A stretch of DNA of 64,000 bases from Ctena decussata (GCA_963989385.1 OZ022506.1:11365841-11429840); one strand, 5' to 3'. Shown: positions 22,614 through 34,205, counted from the first letter of the stretch. The notes: generated by a model not told the origin, from the letters alone. A program made the numbers and translations.

Positions 22614-23071
22614 GAGGAACATACAGAACGGAGTGCCCTAAAGAACAAAGGCTGCCCCTTTACCTATTGGTAGGCGGAGGATTTGGCTTGATTAAAATTG
22701 TATTCTTATTCGTGTTGCAAAGAAAGAATCATTCCTACGATCGACTAGAAGAGGGAAACAATTATGATGATGACGATGACGTCACAGAGGATGTTGTATT
22801 GTCACGTTTTGTTCGTTTTTCAAACATGGCGCTCACTTTATTCTTAACTATTTGGTTTATATTTGGAAATGTTTGGTTCTATTCGATATGGAAACCAAAT
22901 TTCAAACAACCTTTACATGAACCAAACAACTGGTGCGAGCGGTCGCTGTATTGGTATACATTTTACAATTTTATTGTTTGTTACAGTATTCTTGGGTTGA
23001 TATGTTTAATGTTATTTATAATAGCTTGCTACTATACAGGTTGTTGTAAACGAAAACAGGGTGTTATATAA
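22614..23071 (+). CDS. TMEM272-like membrane protein, last exon (TM2-TM4, C-terminus)
   Basis: The exon follows acceptor TCCTTTTCTACACAG. Its first two bases complete Gly, and then 151 codons run to TAA at 23069-23071. It opens GTYRTECPKEQRLPLYLLVG, where the CP after TM1 and the (I/L)P(I/L)YL motif at the start of TM2 are TMEM272-family hallmarks. TM2 is about LPLYLLVGGGFGLIKIVFLF. A loop with an acidic YDDDDDVTED patch follows. TM3 contains WFIFGNVWFY, another family signature. After WCERSLYWYTFYNF, TM4 (IVCYSILGLICLMLFIIACY) ends in CCKRKQGVI. The three exons together give 225 codons with four membrane segments. Family function is unknown; it is probably a plasma or endomembrane protein. 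The first AATAAA after the stop is at 23238-23243, inside the adjacent MITE. Confidence 0.85.
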
Positions 23072-23204
23072 GCCTCATCATGGAAGACTGTGTCATAATG
23101 AACCTGCGAGCAGCGAAGACTCAAATTAGTTTATAATGCCATGCAGATTAGGTGGAGCCTTTATTTCGTGCCTGTAGATTCATTAGGACCAATAATGGGT
23201 TCGA

Positions 23205-23332
23205 GGTTATAAAACTTGAGAATAATCTCAAACTCAAAATAAAGCACACTGATTGGCTGCTTCCGAGCACGTGCTCGGAAGCAACCAATTAGTGTGCTTT
23301 ATTTTGAGTTTAAGAATGTACTCAATTTTTAT
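23205..23332. mobile_element. Palindromic MITE family E, copy 1
   Basis: It runs from GGTTATAAAACTTGAGAATA through AAAATAAAGCACACTGATTGG to the centre CCGAGCACGTGCTCGG and back. The sister copy at 29321-29450 interrupts a retrotransposon. It starts 134 bp after the TMEM272-like stop codon. Confidence 0.85.
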
Positions 23333-23352
23333 ATTCTCTGGGCCTGGTGTGT

Positions 23353-23395
23353 GTGCGTGCGTGTGTGCGTGCGTGCGTGCGTGTGTGTGTGTGTG
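23353..23395. repeat. TG-rich microsatellite
   Basis: GTGTGCGTGC-type repeats. Confidence 0.8.
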
Positions 23396-23397
23396 AG

Positions 23398-23580
23398 TAC
23401 AGTCGAACCTGTCTTAAGGGGTCACTTTATTAAGGGGTCACCTGTCTTTAGCAGCCATTTTCTGGGGATCCTTTAGACCAAAATACAGTACAAATGAACC
23501 TGTATTAAGGGGTCACCTGTCTTAAGCAGCCAATTTTTGTGGGTCCCATGGGGTGACCCCTTAAGACAGGTTTGACTGTA
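23398..23580. mobile_element. Tc1/mariner-type MITE, 183 bp
   Basis: The termini are TACAGTCGAACCTGTCTTAA and TTAAGACAGGTTTGACTGTA, inverted and each with TA at the tip, as expected for a TA target. A third internal copy of the AACCTGT..TTAAGGGGTCACCTG word lies at 23497. Confidence 0.8.
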
Positions 23581-23614
23581 TGTGTTTCGGCTCCTATATC
23601 TTTGATTTTTGCGA

Positions 23615-23693
23615 AGAGGCGAGTGGTCAAGCGGTAACAGGCGCTCGGCTACATGTATGGTACTGAAGGTAGCGGGTTCGAATTCCTTTTAGA
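23615..23693 (+). repeat. tRNA-derived SINE head
   Basis: GAGTGGTCAAGCGG resembles an A box and GGGTTCGAATTCC is a near-perfect B box, with GGCGCTCGGCTACA between them. This is the pattern of tRNA-Ser/Leu-derived SINEs. The acceptor stem does not pair, so it is not a tRNA gene. The SINE body probably continues to about 23850. Confidence 0.65.
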
Positions 23694-23914
23694 CGAGCCA
23701 CTGATAAACTCTCTTGTCAACCCAGCAATGAAAAGACTGGGATGGTTTCACCCCTCATATGCCACGTCCTAGACACTTACGATCTCTTGGACTCACTGAT
23801 TTTGGGCTGCGGGACATTTTTACATTGTTTTACCTTGAATTTTATTCAACACTTTCAACCATTTGTATATTATGCTGTTTACAATGATATGCCCATTCTG
23901 TGCATGCATTTTGC

Positions 23915-24160
23915 TGTTATTCAGTGGATCACGTCTTGTCATAAAAATCGTATGACCACACGTGTAATAACATTTAGGCGTAGCGCATACTTGCAACGTC
24001 ATTGACAACGACCATGTCAGCAATGCGTTTTCCTTTTGAAGTTAAGTTCATTTTGAAAGCGATGAAATCCCATTTTAAAGGGTCATATGTTTAAAAGAAT
24101 CTTACACTCGTGGTCATTTCATATGTAATTTTTTACGAGTGTAAGGTCCTTGATATACTT
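23915..24160. repeat. Dispersed repeat C, copy 2 (inverted)
   Basis: Reverse complement of 7420-7700: CGTATGACCACACGTGTAATAA, AAGCGATGAAATCCCATTTTA, ACTCGTGGTCATTTCATATG. Confidence 0.6.
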
Positions 24161-24637
24161 TCTTGGAATATTTTTGGTTTGCCTTGAACGCATTTTAATT
24201 GGTGACATGTTACAGAAAACAGTCATAAGTCGCATGCTTATCTTCACTCAGCGTCTTATAAAGTTTGAAGATATTGTTTCCTTGTCATTTTAAGTACATG
24301 TAATTTAAAAAAGCATAGAACTTTGCATGCGATTGAACACCTGACTTCATAGTCTCGGAAGGGTTTTGAACATTTTTCTAATTGTTGTTTCTTCTTCTTA
24401 TAACTCACGCTCTTGTAAAATATACACCTTGATCAAAAGCCTTTTTACCAAAGTATTAAATTTTATTTTTGTCTGATTGTTCTTCTATGTTTCGAATCCT
24501 GAAGAAAATATGAAAGCCAGAGAAACTTTTACGCTTCAACCGGGTCTGCACACAGAGAATTTTCTTGTGCATGTATACAGTAAGCGAACAATGTGAGAGA
24601 GGTTTAGTATCAATGAAACTTAGTGTTAAACAACAAC
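24161..24637. other. Unassigned DNA
   Basis: AT-rich, no gene or repeat recognised. Confidence 0.4.
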
Positions 24638-24990
24638 TTAGGGGATAACTGTATTCAAAATTGTCATTTAGGGAGGTAAGTCGTCGATTTTATGGTCGTA
24701 AAACGCAATTTGCGACCATAAAACCGACGATTTACCTACCCAAATGATAGTTTTCAATAAATTTATCCCCATTCAAATGTACTTTTTCAAACTTTCACGT
24801 TTCAAAGCGTACTGTTTTGCATCGATTGCAAGCGCTTTTAGCAGCGTAAAACAAAACGCCAGCCAACGAGAAGCGACGTTGTATAATGACGTCGGGTTTG
24901 CGACAGTATCTGATCGCAGAATGTACTGTCGCAAACTGTTGACGTTATCCAATCAGACGTCGCGTTATATTTGTAAGTGCATCAGAATTA
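24638..24990. mobile_element. MITE family D, copy 2, uninterrupted
   Basis: It starts TTAGGGGATAACTGTATTC, includes the palindrome GTCGATTTTATGGTCGTAAAA / GACCATAAAACCGAC, and ends CATCAGAATTA. It shows the empty-site sequence for the insertion in copy 1. Confidence 0.75.
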
Positions 24991-25079
24991 AGGTTGATGG
25001 TAAACTTTCGTGACAAAACAATTTTGCCATTTTCATTTTTGCTTTCTTTCTCTACGAGGTTACCTCTTAACAGCAACAA

Positions 25080-25540
25080 AATGCCTCTCTAAGAGCAAAT
25101 TTATACACAGTTCCGAGCCACACCCAGAATGTCACTTAAAATCACCTGATAGCGTATACCTGGCCAATGCAACGACAACTTAGCACGTGACATAGTCTCA
25201 CAAACAAATCGCACGTGGCCAATATCCAACATAACTCCGTGATTTTACCTTACAACTAATGGAGGGATGTATACCTGTTTAAAGAAAACAAACTAACGCC
25301 ACTTTTAATAAACTTTCCGTGCTTTGCAAGAACAGAACGCATCGGAAATGCATGATGCGCCAACTGCCATGTGTAGGTTATGAGGAGGCTGATTCTTCGC
25401 CGTAGATCGCTAACATTTAGCAGACACTTGCCTTTGTCATTCGTTTTTCCGCCATCTTTTTGTAAGCTTGTGAGACGTAGTAACAGTAACTAAGCAGGCG
25501 GAGCTTAGCGGCTATTCTCGGAACTGTCTATTCCTTTCAA
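25080..25540. repeat. Dispersed repeat F, copy 1
   Basis: TTCCGAGCCACACCCAGAATG, GGCCAATGCAACGACAACTTA and GCACGTGACATA(G)TCTCACAAA recur inverted at 36740-36915. Confidence 0.65.
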
Positions 25541-25657
25541 AATAGACCCCTTTAGGATGGGTTTCATAGACTAGAGAAACAAACAGGAAGCCACTAAAAT
25601 TGTCTGCCTTTAAAACTTAAAAAAAATGTGGCAGTGCATTCTTGTTTCTTAAATAAC

Positions 25658-25880
25658 TAGGGCCGAGTTGGGTTCTTTCGGACAGCGGGTGAATTCGGAC
25701 AGTGACATTTTTTCCTTTGTTTGTCAGTTGTTTGGAAATAAAACAAATTTAACTGGGCAAACAATGAAAATCCTGATAAGACGGCTCATAATGAGCCGTC
25801 TCATCTGGATTTTCACTATTTGCAATGGTGTGTCCGAATTTACCCGTTGCCCGAAGTTACCCGACTCGACCCTATTCATT
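25658..25880. mobile_element. Palindromic MITE family G, copy 1
   Basis: TAGGGCCGAGTTGGGT at the left mirrors ACCCGACTCGACCCTA at the right. The centre is GACGGCTCATAATGAGCCGTC. Confidence 0.75.
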
Positions 25881-26299
25881 TAACTATAGTCTTTTTTCTC
25901 TCCAAAGTTTGCCCCGAGTAAAAGAAAAAAACAGTGAACCAGCAAATACACGTACCACGTGTAGCCTCTGCGCAACACAAAAAATGATTCAAACCTTTTT
26001 TGTGTTTTTGTCATGCACATTCGCTGAGTCCCAAGGACGGTGTTTGACCACAAGCCCATAGCAGTAGTTTCAAAATACATTCCAAGGGAGCCGAAGAATC
26101 AAAGTGCAGTTGCCCACTGTCGTTCGATGAAAACAGTCCCAGATGACGTTTTCGAGTTCTTCACCAATGGAGCCGAAAGTCGGCAAAAATTGCAAAGGCT
26201 GAGGCACTGACAATGATATGATAACCTCAATACCTATTCATGGGCAGCGAAACAAGGTCTCACTCTGTCACACACAATGATACCCAAATTTGTACTTTG
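25881..26299. other. Unassigned DNA
   Basis: No gene recognised. Confidence 0.4.
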
Positions 26300-26492
26300 A
26301 CATGTAACGGTAATTTTTTCACAGTGAAAAAATGTGGCTCAGCATGTGAAAATCATAATAAGCCGTCACATATGGATTTTCACTGTTTGCCCAGTTATTT
26401 TTAGTTAATGTCCAAACAAATGACATATAAAGGAAACAATGCCACTGTCCGAATGTACCTGCTGTCCGAATTTACCCGACTCGATCCTAGCA
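26300..26492. mobile_element. Palindromic MITE family G, copy 2 (left part diverged)
   Basis: GTGAAAATCATAATAAGCCGTC, ATGGATTTTCACTGTTTGCCC and TCCGAATTTACCCGACTCGATCCTA match the right half of copy 1. The left terminus is lost. Confidence 0.65.
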
Positions 26493-26969
26493 AATTGCTA
26501 CAGGTAACCTAAGCACAAATATAAAAATTTCGTAACAGTAAAAGGATCATCTGATAACTCGTTTATTGTTGAATGTTGTATATATACCAAACCAAGGAGT
26601 TTAAATAAGTGAGTTTTCATTGACTTGATTTAAAAGTCATTTTGATAATTAACTGAAAGTAATAACAATTTATCATAATCATATTACCTTCGGTAAGACA
26701 ACATTATCTACACTTGAACAGAATGAATTAAACCGAATCTACTATGTTCTTTCTGGCAAGTGGTCTTTGCTTTTAGATGATTTTCTAGCATGCCAGGGAA
26801 ATAGAATTGTGTATATGTGAATGGGCACACCTCTTTCTTTTATTGTCATTTGTTTGACCGGAGTCAATATTTGTGACTTCCTGTTTGCTTCCCTAGATTA
26901 CGAAACTTCCAAAAATGGTCAACACTTTTCTCCAACAGAAACAAGTTTTTACCCTTAAGGGTTTGCCCC
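26493..26969. other. Unassigned AT-rich DNA
   Basis: Nothing recognised. Confidence 0.4.
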
Positions 26970-27132
26970 TTTTTTGATCAGAGTCTTTGCTAAGCGCTTA
27001 AATGGTAGCTAAATGTCTAAGCTACCTCCATGTGCACAGCGTATACTCTGATCAGACTGGGCGGATGCCCAGGCTGATCTGAGTCTGCACTGGGCGCACA
27101 ACCACATTGTTGGTTTTCTCGTGTCGCGGCTC
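26970..27132. mobile_element. MITE family A, right-half copy
   Basis: GATCAGAGTCTTTGCTAAGCG to GTTTTCTCGTGTCGCGGCTC. The left third is missing. It abuts the 5' remnant of the retrotransposon that follows. Confidence 0.75.
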
Positions 27133-27316
27133 AATTTTGATAATGCCGAGCAGATGGAAAATTGGAAAGGGTGGGGTAGCTCTGTTGTGGCATAGAGCTT
27201 TGAACAATAGTGTAACACCTTTAGATATTGACAGTGATCGTAAATGCGGCATACAGTATAGATTAACTGAGAACTCATTCTTCTTTCTTTTCCAAGTACA
27301 CGCGCCTTGTTGTAGT

Positions 27317-27551
27317 CACTCAATACACGTGTTCAGGAAATTTAATGATGATCTTAAAGTAGCCACTCAATACACGTGTTCAGGGAATTTAATGATGATC
27401 TTAAAGTAGCCACTCAATACACGTGTACAGGGAATTTAATGATGATCTTAAAGTAGCCACTCAATACACGTGTTCAGGGAATTTAATGATGATCTTAAAG
27501 TAGCCACTCAATGCACGTGTTCAGGGAATTTTATGATGATCTTAAAGAAGT
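27317..27551 (+). repeat. 47-bp tandem repeat inside the endonuclease frame, five copies
   Basis: CACTCAATACACGTGTTCAG recurs at 27317, 27364, 27411, 27458 and 27505, each with TTTAATGATGATCTTAAAG. The unit is a piece of the endonuclease coding sequence (HSIHVFRKFNDDLK) amplified out of frame. Confidence 0.92.
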
Positions 27552-29320
27552 CATTAGCATGCACTGTCAGAATGGCTTGGTAATCGTGCTTGGTGATTAT
27601 AATACACACTTATAGGGAAAACGATTCATAATGGCAACCGATACACGTGGCAAATATCTACTTGATATGATGTATTATCATAATCTGGTGTCTCTGAATA
27701 CATTACCTATGTGTACTGGGGCAACTTCTAGTTTTGTCTCATACGGAGACCTTTATGAATCTTTAATTGATCATATCTTGCTGCTTGTTGAACGAGTGAA
27801 TACAATTTCTTCCTGCGAAATATTAGAGGAAGACATGTTGAACGTCTCTAGACAGATGTCAATGGTATGCATGACAGATATTCACGTCGTTACTATACTT
27901 TTCCTTCTCATATTAATGGGACAAGCTTGACGAAACTACCATTACACTATATAAACAGAGCTCGATAGCATGCTTGATGATTCGTTTATTGGGGGGCCTA
28001 AGTACTGTAATTAAGTTGGACAAGACCCTTGCAAATATAGTAGATAGCATAGTAACAGCGTCAGATTTAATGTTACGGAAAACGAACTTTAGACCTTATT
28101 TAAAGCCATACTGGGACAGAGTTTTGAAAGACCTGCACGCAGGTATGCGGCGCCAAAAATGGCGCAAGTGGATTTCTGAAGGGCGGCCAAGAGCGGATGA
28201 CTTTTTTTTCCTACAAAGAATATAAACCTGCCAAATCCTTATTTCGTGCACATCATCGAAGATGTGTTGAAAATTTTCTTATGGAATTAAATTTTGAAAT
28301 TGATGTGGCTGCTGAGGTGGACAGTGCGATTTTCTGGAAAAAAGTAAATAGTAAACGAAAAATTTCTCATATCAGACAAACGCTGGGACCGCAATTTCGC
28401 GACACAATGTATCGTCACCCAGCTGAAATCGCATTCGAATGGGGTAATTATTTTAGGGAACTGTACTCTGACACAAAGAGAAATCAGTACGATCAGCATT
28501 TTAAGAACTGCGTTGAAGAAATGGTTAAGGACATCACCACCGACTTATCAACCTGTAGGGACGGGGACGTTACATACATATCAGTTGATGAGGTCAGAAA
28601 AGCTGTTAAATATCTAAGAAAAAAGAAAGCATGTGGTCTTGATCAAATCTAGAACGAACATCTTATAAATGGTGGGACTGCTTTGTATGAGAAGTTGGCA
28701 AAATTTTACACAGAAATGTATAACTTTGGGTATATACAGGGTCCCCTTAAACAGGATATTATTATAACTATTCATAAAGGAGGTAGAAAATCTAAAACTG
28801 ATCCAAACAACAATCGTGCTATTACTCTTCCATCGGCTATATTGAAATTATTTGAAAGAGTGGAGAAACGCATTCAGTAAACCTTTTAACTGGGTGCAAG
28901 TGGGGTTTCGAGCAAGCACTGGGTGTAACATGAACCCTACAATGTTAAGAGAATGTATCTTATATGCAAAAGAGTAAGCTGTTTAATGTTACATTGACGC
29001 ACAAAAGGCCTTTGATTGGGTATGGCACGGCGGCCTCTGCTTGAAACTATATGAAATGCGCGTTAGATATCCGATGCTTAGAATGATCATTGAGTTGCAT
29101 TGAGATATGAAAATCTGCGTACTTTACAAGGGACATAAATCCGACTGGTTTGAAATTCTACAAGGTATCCGTCAGATAGGAGTGTTGTATCTCGTCATGT
29201 ATGTATGTTTCGTACATGACCTGCTGCATGAGTTAACAAGATGTAAACTTGGGCTCTGTATATTTGAAAAGAATATGTGTTCCCCTACGGTAGCTGATGG
29301 CATGCTTCTGTCGTCACTGT

Positions 29321-29450
29321 GTTATAAAACTTGAGAATAATCTCAAACTCAAAATAAAGCACACTGAGTGGCTGCTTCCGAGCACGTGCTCGGAAGCATC
29401 CAATCAGTGTGCTATATTTTGAATTTGAGAATGTACTCAAGTTTTATAAC
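29321..29450. mobile_element. Palindromic MITE family E, copy 2
   Basis: It starts GTTATAAAACTTGAGAATAA and ends TCAAGTTTTATAAC, with centre CCGAGCACGTGCTCGG. It is inserted in the RT region of retrotransposon 1, 20 bp after the decayed YADD box. Confidence 0.88.
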
Positions 29451-30470
29451 CTCTTGGCCATGTCTTAAGGAGCTAATGAGAATATGTTACCGGTATTCGT
29501 GTAAATTGCGTTTCGAGTACCAGCATATTAAATGCTCTGTTATTGTCTTAAAGGAGACTAAATACGAATATCTTAGATTTGACAGAGTATGACCGTTGTG
29601 AGACAGCCTTGTAGAAGAGGGAGAAAGTTATAGATACCTAGGAGTTATCACGGATAAATATTTGAAGGCCGAGTTAAACATCAAAGAGTCCGCTGATAAA
29701 CTAAGGGGCACTTTCTTAAGCCTTGTTAACAGCTGCATATTTTATGATCATTTTCTGCATCCTGTAACTTGTATGAAGATATATGATTTCGTGGTGCTTC
29801 CTAAAGCCTTACATGGGTGTGATAGTTGGTGTCCTTTAAGGAATAGTGATTTGCTGACATTGGAACGTGCACATCGTCTTTGTGTGAAACATATGCAGGC
29901 ATTAGATAAACCTACCCGAACGGCTGTTGCTGTTGGTCTTTAGGTATATTTTCCTTAGAAATAGAAATTGATCCACGGAAACTGAATCTTTTTGGTCAGT
30001 TGTGTAGACTAAGTTCGAAAGTTTGGGTCAAAAGTATTTTTCTGACTAGACTCCTGTCATATCGAACCAGTCCATATAATCAAACAGGTTTTATTCCTGA
30101 TACAGAAAAAAGTACTAAATAAGTATAAGCCTATTCATATATTAGATACATACTTATACTATTAAAAACAACAAGTAATATGCACTCCCATTTGCATATT
30201 ACTTATTGTTAGTAATAGTAAAATTGCTGTTTGTATGTAATTTATGCGAATAAATTATTGTTTAAACTAGATACATACTTAAGAGATGGTGTATTTCCAG
30301 GGAAGTTAACATGGAAACGCATGTTGAAGACAAGCGTAAAGAATAGCGTAGTTCTAGTTTGGCATACAAGAATGTCGGAACCAGTGTTCGATAGATTTAA
30401 ATCTATACATGTACATACTGATTTTCAGCCTAATATTTTATGGGTTTATTCAAAGGAAAAATGAAAGTTA

Positions 30471-31485
30471 CTGGCACTTTCACTGTAAAAATCGCGCTTA
30501 GCTATAATACACAAGTGGTTACATGTTTAGGTGTAAATATGTTTAGGAATATGTCATATAGCTAGACATGTACGCCTTTTTCTATTATTTTCCCGGACAA
30601 AGTCTGCTAAACACGTTTTATTCTGTTACGCGTTTCGGATGAATCCATTCTCTCTTTTCCCCGTTGATTTCAACGGAGAACGAAAAAAGAGACGAAAATG
30701 TTGACAGAGGAAATTTTCAAAATTAAAGGTAGACAGAGGCTTATGAATTACGCCTCTGAGGTAGATATAACCAGTTTTGTATATGTTTAATTTCTAAACA
30801 TAAACCTAAGCATGTTGCAAATTGAACATGTTACGATTTAAACACATAAAAATCGGACTGCATTTTTTGCATTGATTCTAAACACATCTTTACAGTGATG
30901 CACTTCAGTTGTACAAATGATTTCAAACCTGACCAATACATATGGTGATAATCTTTGAACATGTTGTAATATCATGTAAGATAATGTTACAGATCATTGT
31001 ATTCATGAGTGCTTTTATTTAAACAGAACAGAGAAAGGGCATTATTTTGGAATTAGCTCTCTGAGATCGGTCAAAATGTTAAAATGTTTTTGAATATTTT
31101 GAATATTCGAGATACAACTGCTCTATCAGATATCTTTCTCGGGCAAGAAAATACAGAATTAAATAAGCTTTTACAAGAGAAAAGTGAGATATTCAAAAGT
31201 ATTTTCATTATCGGTTTATACAAATGTGGTATAAATATAAATCTTACTGAAAAATTCAGGACTAGTTTAATTTAATCACATTATTAACACAACCGTGCGC
31301 TGTTTTGTCTGGTTGGACTGCGTCCGGGGATGGTGATGGGTGGCTGCATACCCTGACTCGTTTCCCTGCATCACCATCTTCGGTAGTATTTTATGGTCTC
31401 ATTTGAAACATGAGTGGCGCATGTTTGTGCTCGTAATACATGTCAGTGAATTTATACACTAGTATGTCTAATCCAATTTATATAT
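30471..31485. other. Unassigned AT-rich DNA
   Basis: A short frame at 31084-31275 resembles nothing known. No repeat with a second copy seen. Confidence 0.4.
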
Positions 31486-31724
31486 GAGCCGCAACACGAC
31501 AAACCAACAAAGTAGTCGTGCGCCCAGCGCAGACTAAGCTCAGCCTGGGCAATTGCCCAGTCTGATCACATTCTTCGCTGTCCGCATGAAGGTAGCTTAG
31601 ACACATAGCTGCTCTTTAAGCGCTTAGCGAGCGAAGAGTCTGATCAGACTGGGCGGATGCCCGGGCTGATCTGAGTCTGCGCTGGGCACACAGCCACATT
31701 GTTGGTTTTCTCGTGTCACGGCTC
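31486..31724. mobile_element. MITE family A, full copy
   Basis: GAGCCGCAACACGACAAACC at the left and GTTTTCTCGTGTCACGGCTC at the right, near-palindromic throughout. Confidence 0.85.
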
Positions 31725-32214
31725 AATAACTATTTAATTAACATATTCTGACTATCCTGACATTTATTGTCATTTCTTATATGTAGATAAGTTCCTCAAC
31801 TCTCCAGCACCTTCTGCTACCATTTGTTTGCCCTGACCATATTATCCAACCTTCTGGACAGTACTTTCTATTTCTGGAATATTCTAGATCAGAAAACATG
31901 AAGTTCCTATAGTTTCACCAATTTTGTAGAACGCTGTAAAGTACAATGTGAACAACCTGTTTATTTTAATCTATAAAAAATCTAGATATATACTTCCAAA
32001 TCATGAAAATATTTCCAGAAATTAAGCACCATGTTCATAATAATGTTATCCATGTAAGTGTCATATTAACGGATAAACGGGTAGAGAACGGGACAGGGGT
32101 GTTGGATCCCTATACATTTGGACACCTTAAATAAACACCGTAATTGTCCTAGAAATAGGACCGTAATAGGGCTGAAATCAAGTCAAACTGCTCCTAAAGG
32201 AACACTATGATCCT
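31725..32214. other. Unassigned DNA
   Basis: The stretch 32090-32214 resembles the SINE-like block at 47850-47950 (AATAGGACCGTAATAGGG, CAAACTGCTCCTAAAGGA). MITE B separates it from a continuation at 32438-32640. Confidence 0.4.
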
Positions 32215-32437
32215 GGGGCCGTATTCATAAAGCCACTTAAGTCGTTGCTATGCGGTTGCTAAGGCTAAATATCTATAAAGGAGATTCCCTACAACTATGA
32301 AATTTGCTCTGGAGGAACAGTCTTTGTAAGACTGTTCCTCCAGACCAAATTTCATAGTTGTAGGGAATCTCCTTCAAAGAAATTCAGCCTTAGCAACAGC
32401 ATAGCAACTACTGAAGTCGTTTTATGAATACGGCCCC
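32215..32437. mobile_element. MITE family B, copy 2
   Basis: GGGGCCGTATTCATAAAGCC to TTTTATGAATACGGCCCC around AGTCTTTGTAAGACT. Arms of about 100 bp are almost perfect. Confidence 0.87.
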
Positions 32438-32654
32438 TGATTTACACTGTCTGGCACACTACCTGTATCTTATGGACGTTTTTCTGCAATATAAATTCAA
32501 ACTGTTCCATTTTACGACATTTACGGGATTTTATCTAGGTGTCCCTATTTCTAGAATTTTTACGGAACTCACAATTTATATTCAACTGAGCGAATTTATG
32601 AAAATAGTGTTCACTCTCAGAAGGGCTCCATTCTACTGAAAGAAATTGAAAGTA

Positions 32655-33015
32655 AAACGATAGGCAATGATCAGCAATTACTACAATCAAATGCCCCATC
32701 CCGCTCTCAAAACCATTGAGGAAAGAAGCACACACACATGGAAAAATTTATACAAGTTCACGACAGACAAGCACGGTAAACCGAATGAGCAGCTCTTTCC
32801 CAAACAGGTGGTCGTTCAGCTATCCTAATCAAAACAGCATCACCATCTATTTTTATCTATTTTATTTTATTTTAACTGACAAAACAAAACAAAACAAAAC
32901 AAAAGGCAGATTGTGTAGCAAAACAGGTGGCCAAACCATCAAAGAACACAGACAAGCGGACATAACACATTGTAACATCAAGGAACCTCAACAGAAGTCT
33001 ATTATACTCAAATAT
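32655..33015 (+). repeat. Dispersed repeat R, copy 1
   Basis: AACGATAGGCAATGATCAGC, GCACGGTAAACCGAATGAGC, AGCTCTTTCCCAAACAGGTGG and GACAAGCGGACATA are shared with 53978-54205 and 61349-62280. No protein. Unclassified; a SINE or a non-autonomous LTR-like element is possible. Confidence 0.65.
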
Positions 33016-33025
33016 CAAAAGTACC

Positions 33026-33824
33026 AAAAAATCTGCATAAAACACTCAAAATACCACTGATCTTTCGAAAACTTAGCATATGCCTTCTTTATGTTGTTTC
33101 TCACAATTCAGACTCCCAAAATGCAGCATTTTTTAATGTTAAAAAGTGTTTTTACAAGGAAAGATCAAAGGGTAATTTTGTGCGCAATAATCTGAAAAAA
33201 TAATATCGTTATTGAAAATATACTTAGTGCTGAAAGTTCCTTGTTGCATAATGGAGAGCGAGCTAGCAATTATTTTTTCAAACTCTTTCACACATTATCA
33301 GGCTGAGCAGATAAAAAAAGATGCGGTCTGTGTCCAAATTATTTTGTCACAAGGTTGAACAATTTAATCTACACACCAGTGATCATGTAAGTAATGTATT
33401 TTTTATACTGTAGGTGTTACATAGGTATGCTTGCCTACCCTATATTTAATAAATGCATCCAGTGTACATTACCTTGTACATGGTTGAACATTTGAGAAAA
33501 AGCTACCGTTTTCATCTGGTCTACATTACAATTTGAGAAAGAGTTGGAATAAATAATTGCTAGGTTGCTCTTCATTATGCAATAACGCACCTTCAGTACT
33601 ACGTAAATTTTCAATAACGATGCTTATTTTTTTGATTATTGCGCAGAAAATTACCCTTTGATCTTTCCTTATAAAAACACTTTTTTAAGCAGCATGTACG
33701 TCTATTTTGTATTCTAAACTGTAAAGAGGAACAAAAATAAGAAGTCTGCTAACTTTCAGGGAGATACCTTACTTTTTTATGGTTTTATGCAGATTTTTAC
33801 ATTTACCATAAATCACCACCTTAA
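33026..33824. mobile_element. Foldback element H, copy 1 (0.8 kb)
   Basis: Left arm AAAAATCTGCATAAAAC..., right arm ...GTTTTATGCAGATTTTTACATTTACCATAAATCACCACCTTAA. The arms (about 330 bp each) are diverged inverted copies that share AAAGTGTTTTTA, GGAAAGATCAAAGGGTAATT and AATATCGTTATTGAAAAT. Reverse complement of the copy at 46604-47478; partial copy at 60943-61348. Confidence 0.75.
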
Positions 33825-34008
33825 AGAACAAACACTTTTTCAAACGTTATTCAGTTTGCCTGAATCTGAAAAAAAACTGGCTAAGTTAAAAGAATGTGGC
33901 GTTTTGAATAAAATACTTTAATTTCCAACAAAATGATAAGTTATAGGCACGTCTTAAATATGTCCACAATGTTATTACACAGTCTGAGATCTGGACCCGA
34001 GGTTTTTA
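33825..34008. other. Unassigned DNA
   Basis: Nothing recognised. Confidence 0.4.
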
Positions 34009-34205
34009 AACATTTTTCGTGCCCAACTCTGCTGAGCATTAAATTTTCTCTGCTGATAAATATGACAATACCAATTAATGTTGGAATTTTCATATTCATA
34101 ACTAGAGAAAATTTAATACTCAGCTAAACTGAGTAACAACTGTACTTATCATTAATTTGCTATTTATTAGCTGGTAAAATTACATGCTAAGCTGATTTTT
34201 ATAAA
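34009..34205. mobile_element. Palindromic MITE (GCTCAGCTGAG family), copy 2
   Basis: TGCCCAACTCTGCTGAGCATT, AACTGTACTTATCATTAATT and TTTGCTATTTATTAGC match 18131-18290. Central insertion AATTAATGTTGGAATTTTC. Confidence 0.6.

Larger units (their letters stand above)
27138..30470 (+). pseudogene. Dead non-LTR retrotransposon 1 (endonuclease + reverse transcriptase)
   Basis: The APE-type endonuclease remnant reads GKGGVALLWHRALNNSVTPL and CGIQYRLTENSFFFLFQVHA, then VIVLGDYNTHL (GD(F/Y)N motif, about 27588) and SLIDHILLL (about 27755). A linker with KPYWDRVLKDLHAGMRRQKW follows. RT starts with LRKKKACGLDQI (28610). Motif A is YIDAQKAFDWVWH (28990), motif B is QGIRQIGVL and the catalytic YADD box has become VADG (29290-29301). 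The C-terminal region reads ERAHRLCVKHMQALDKPTRT and GVFPGKLTWKRML near 30290. There are more than ten stops or frameshifts, a 47-bp tandem expansion (27317-27551) and a MITE at 29321-29450. The family copied its RNA into DNA at a nick; this copy is inactive. Clade not assigned. Confidence 0.85.

Noticed and set aside
23615..23693. Possible tRNA gene with a good B box
   Set aside because: Acceptor stem ends do not pair and the sequence continues as a repeat body.
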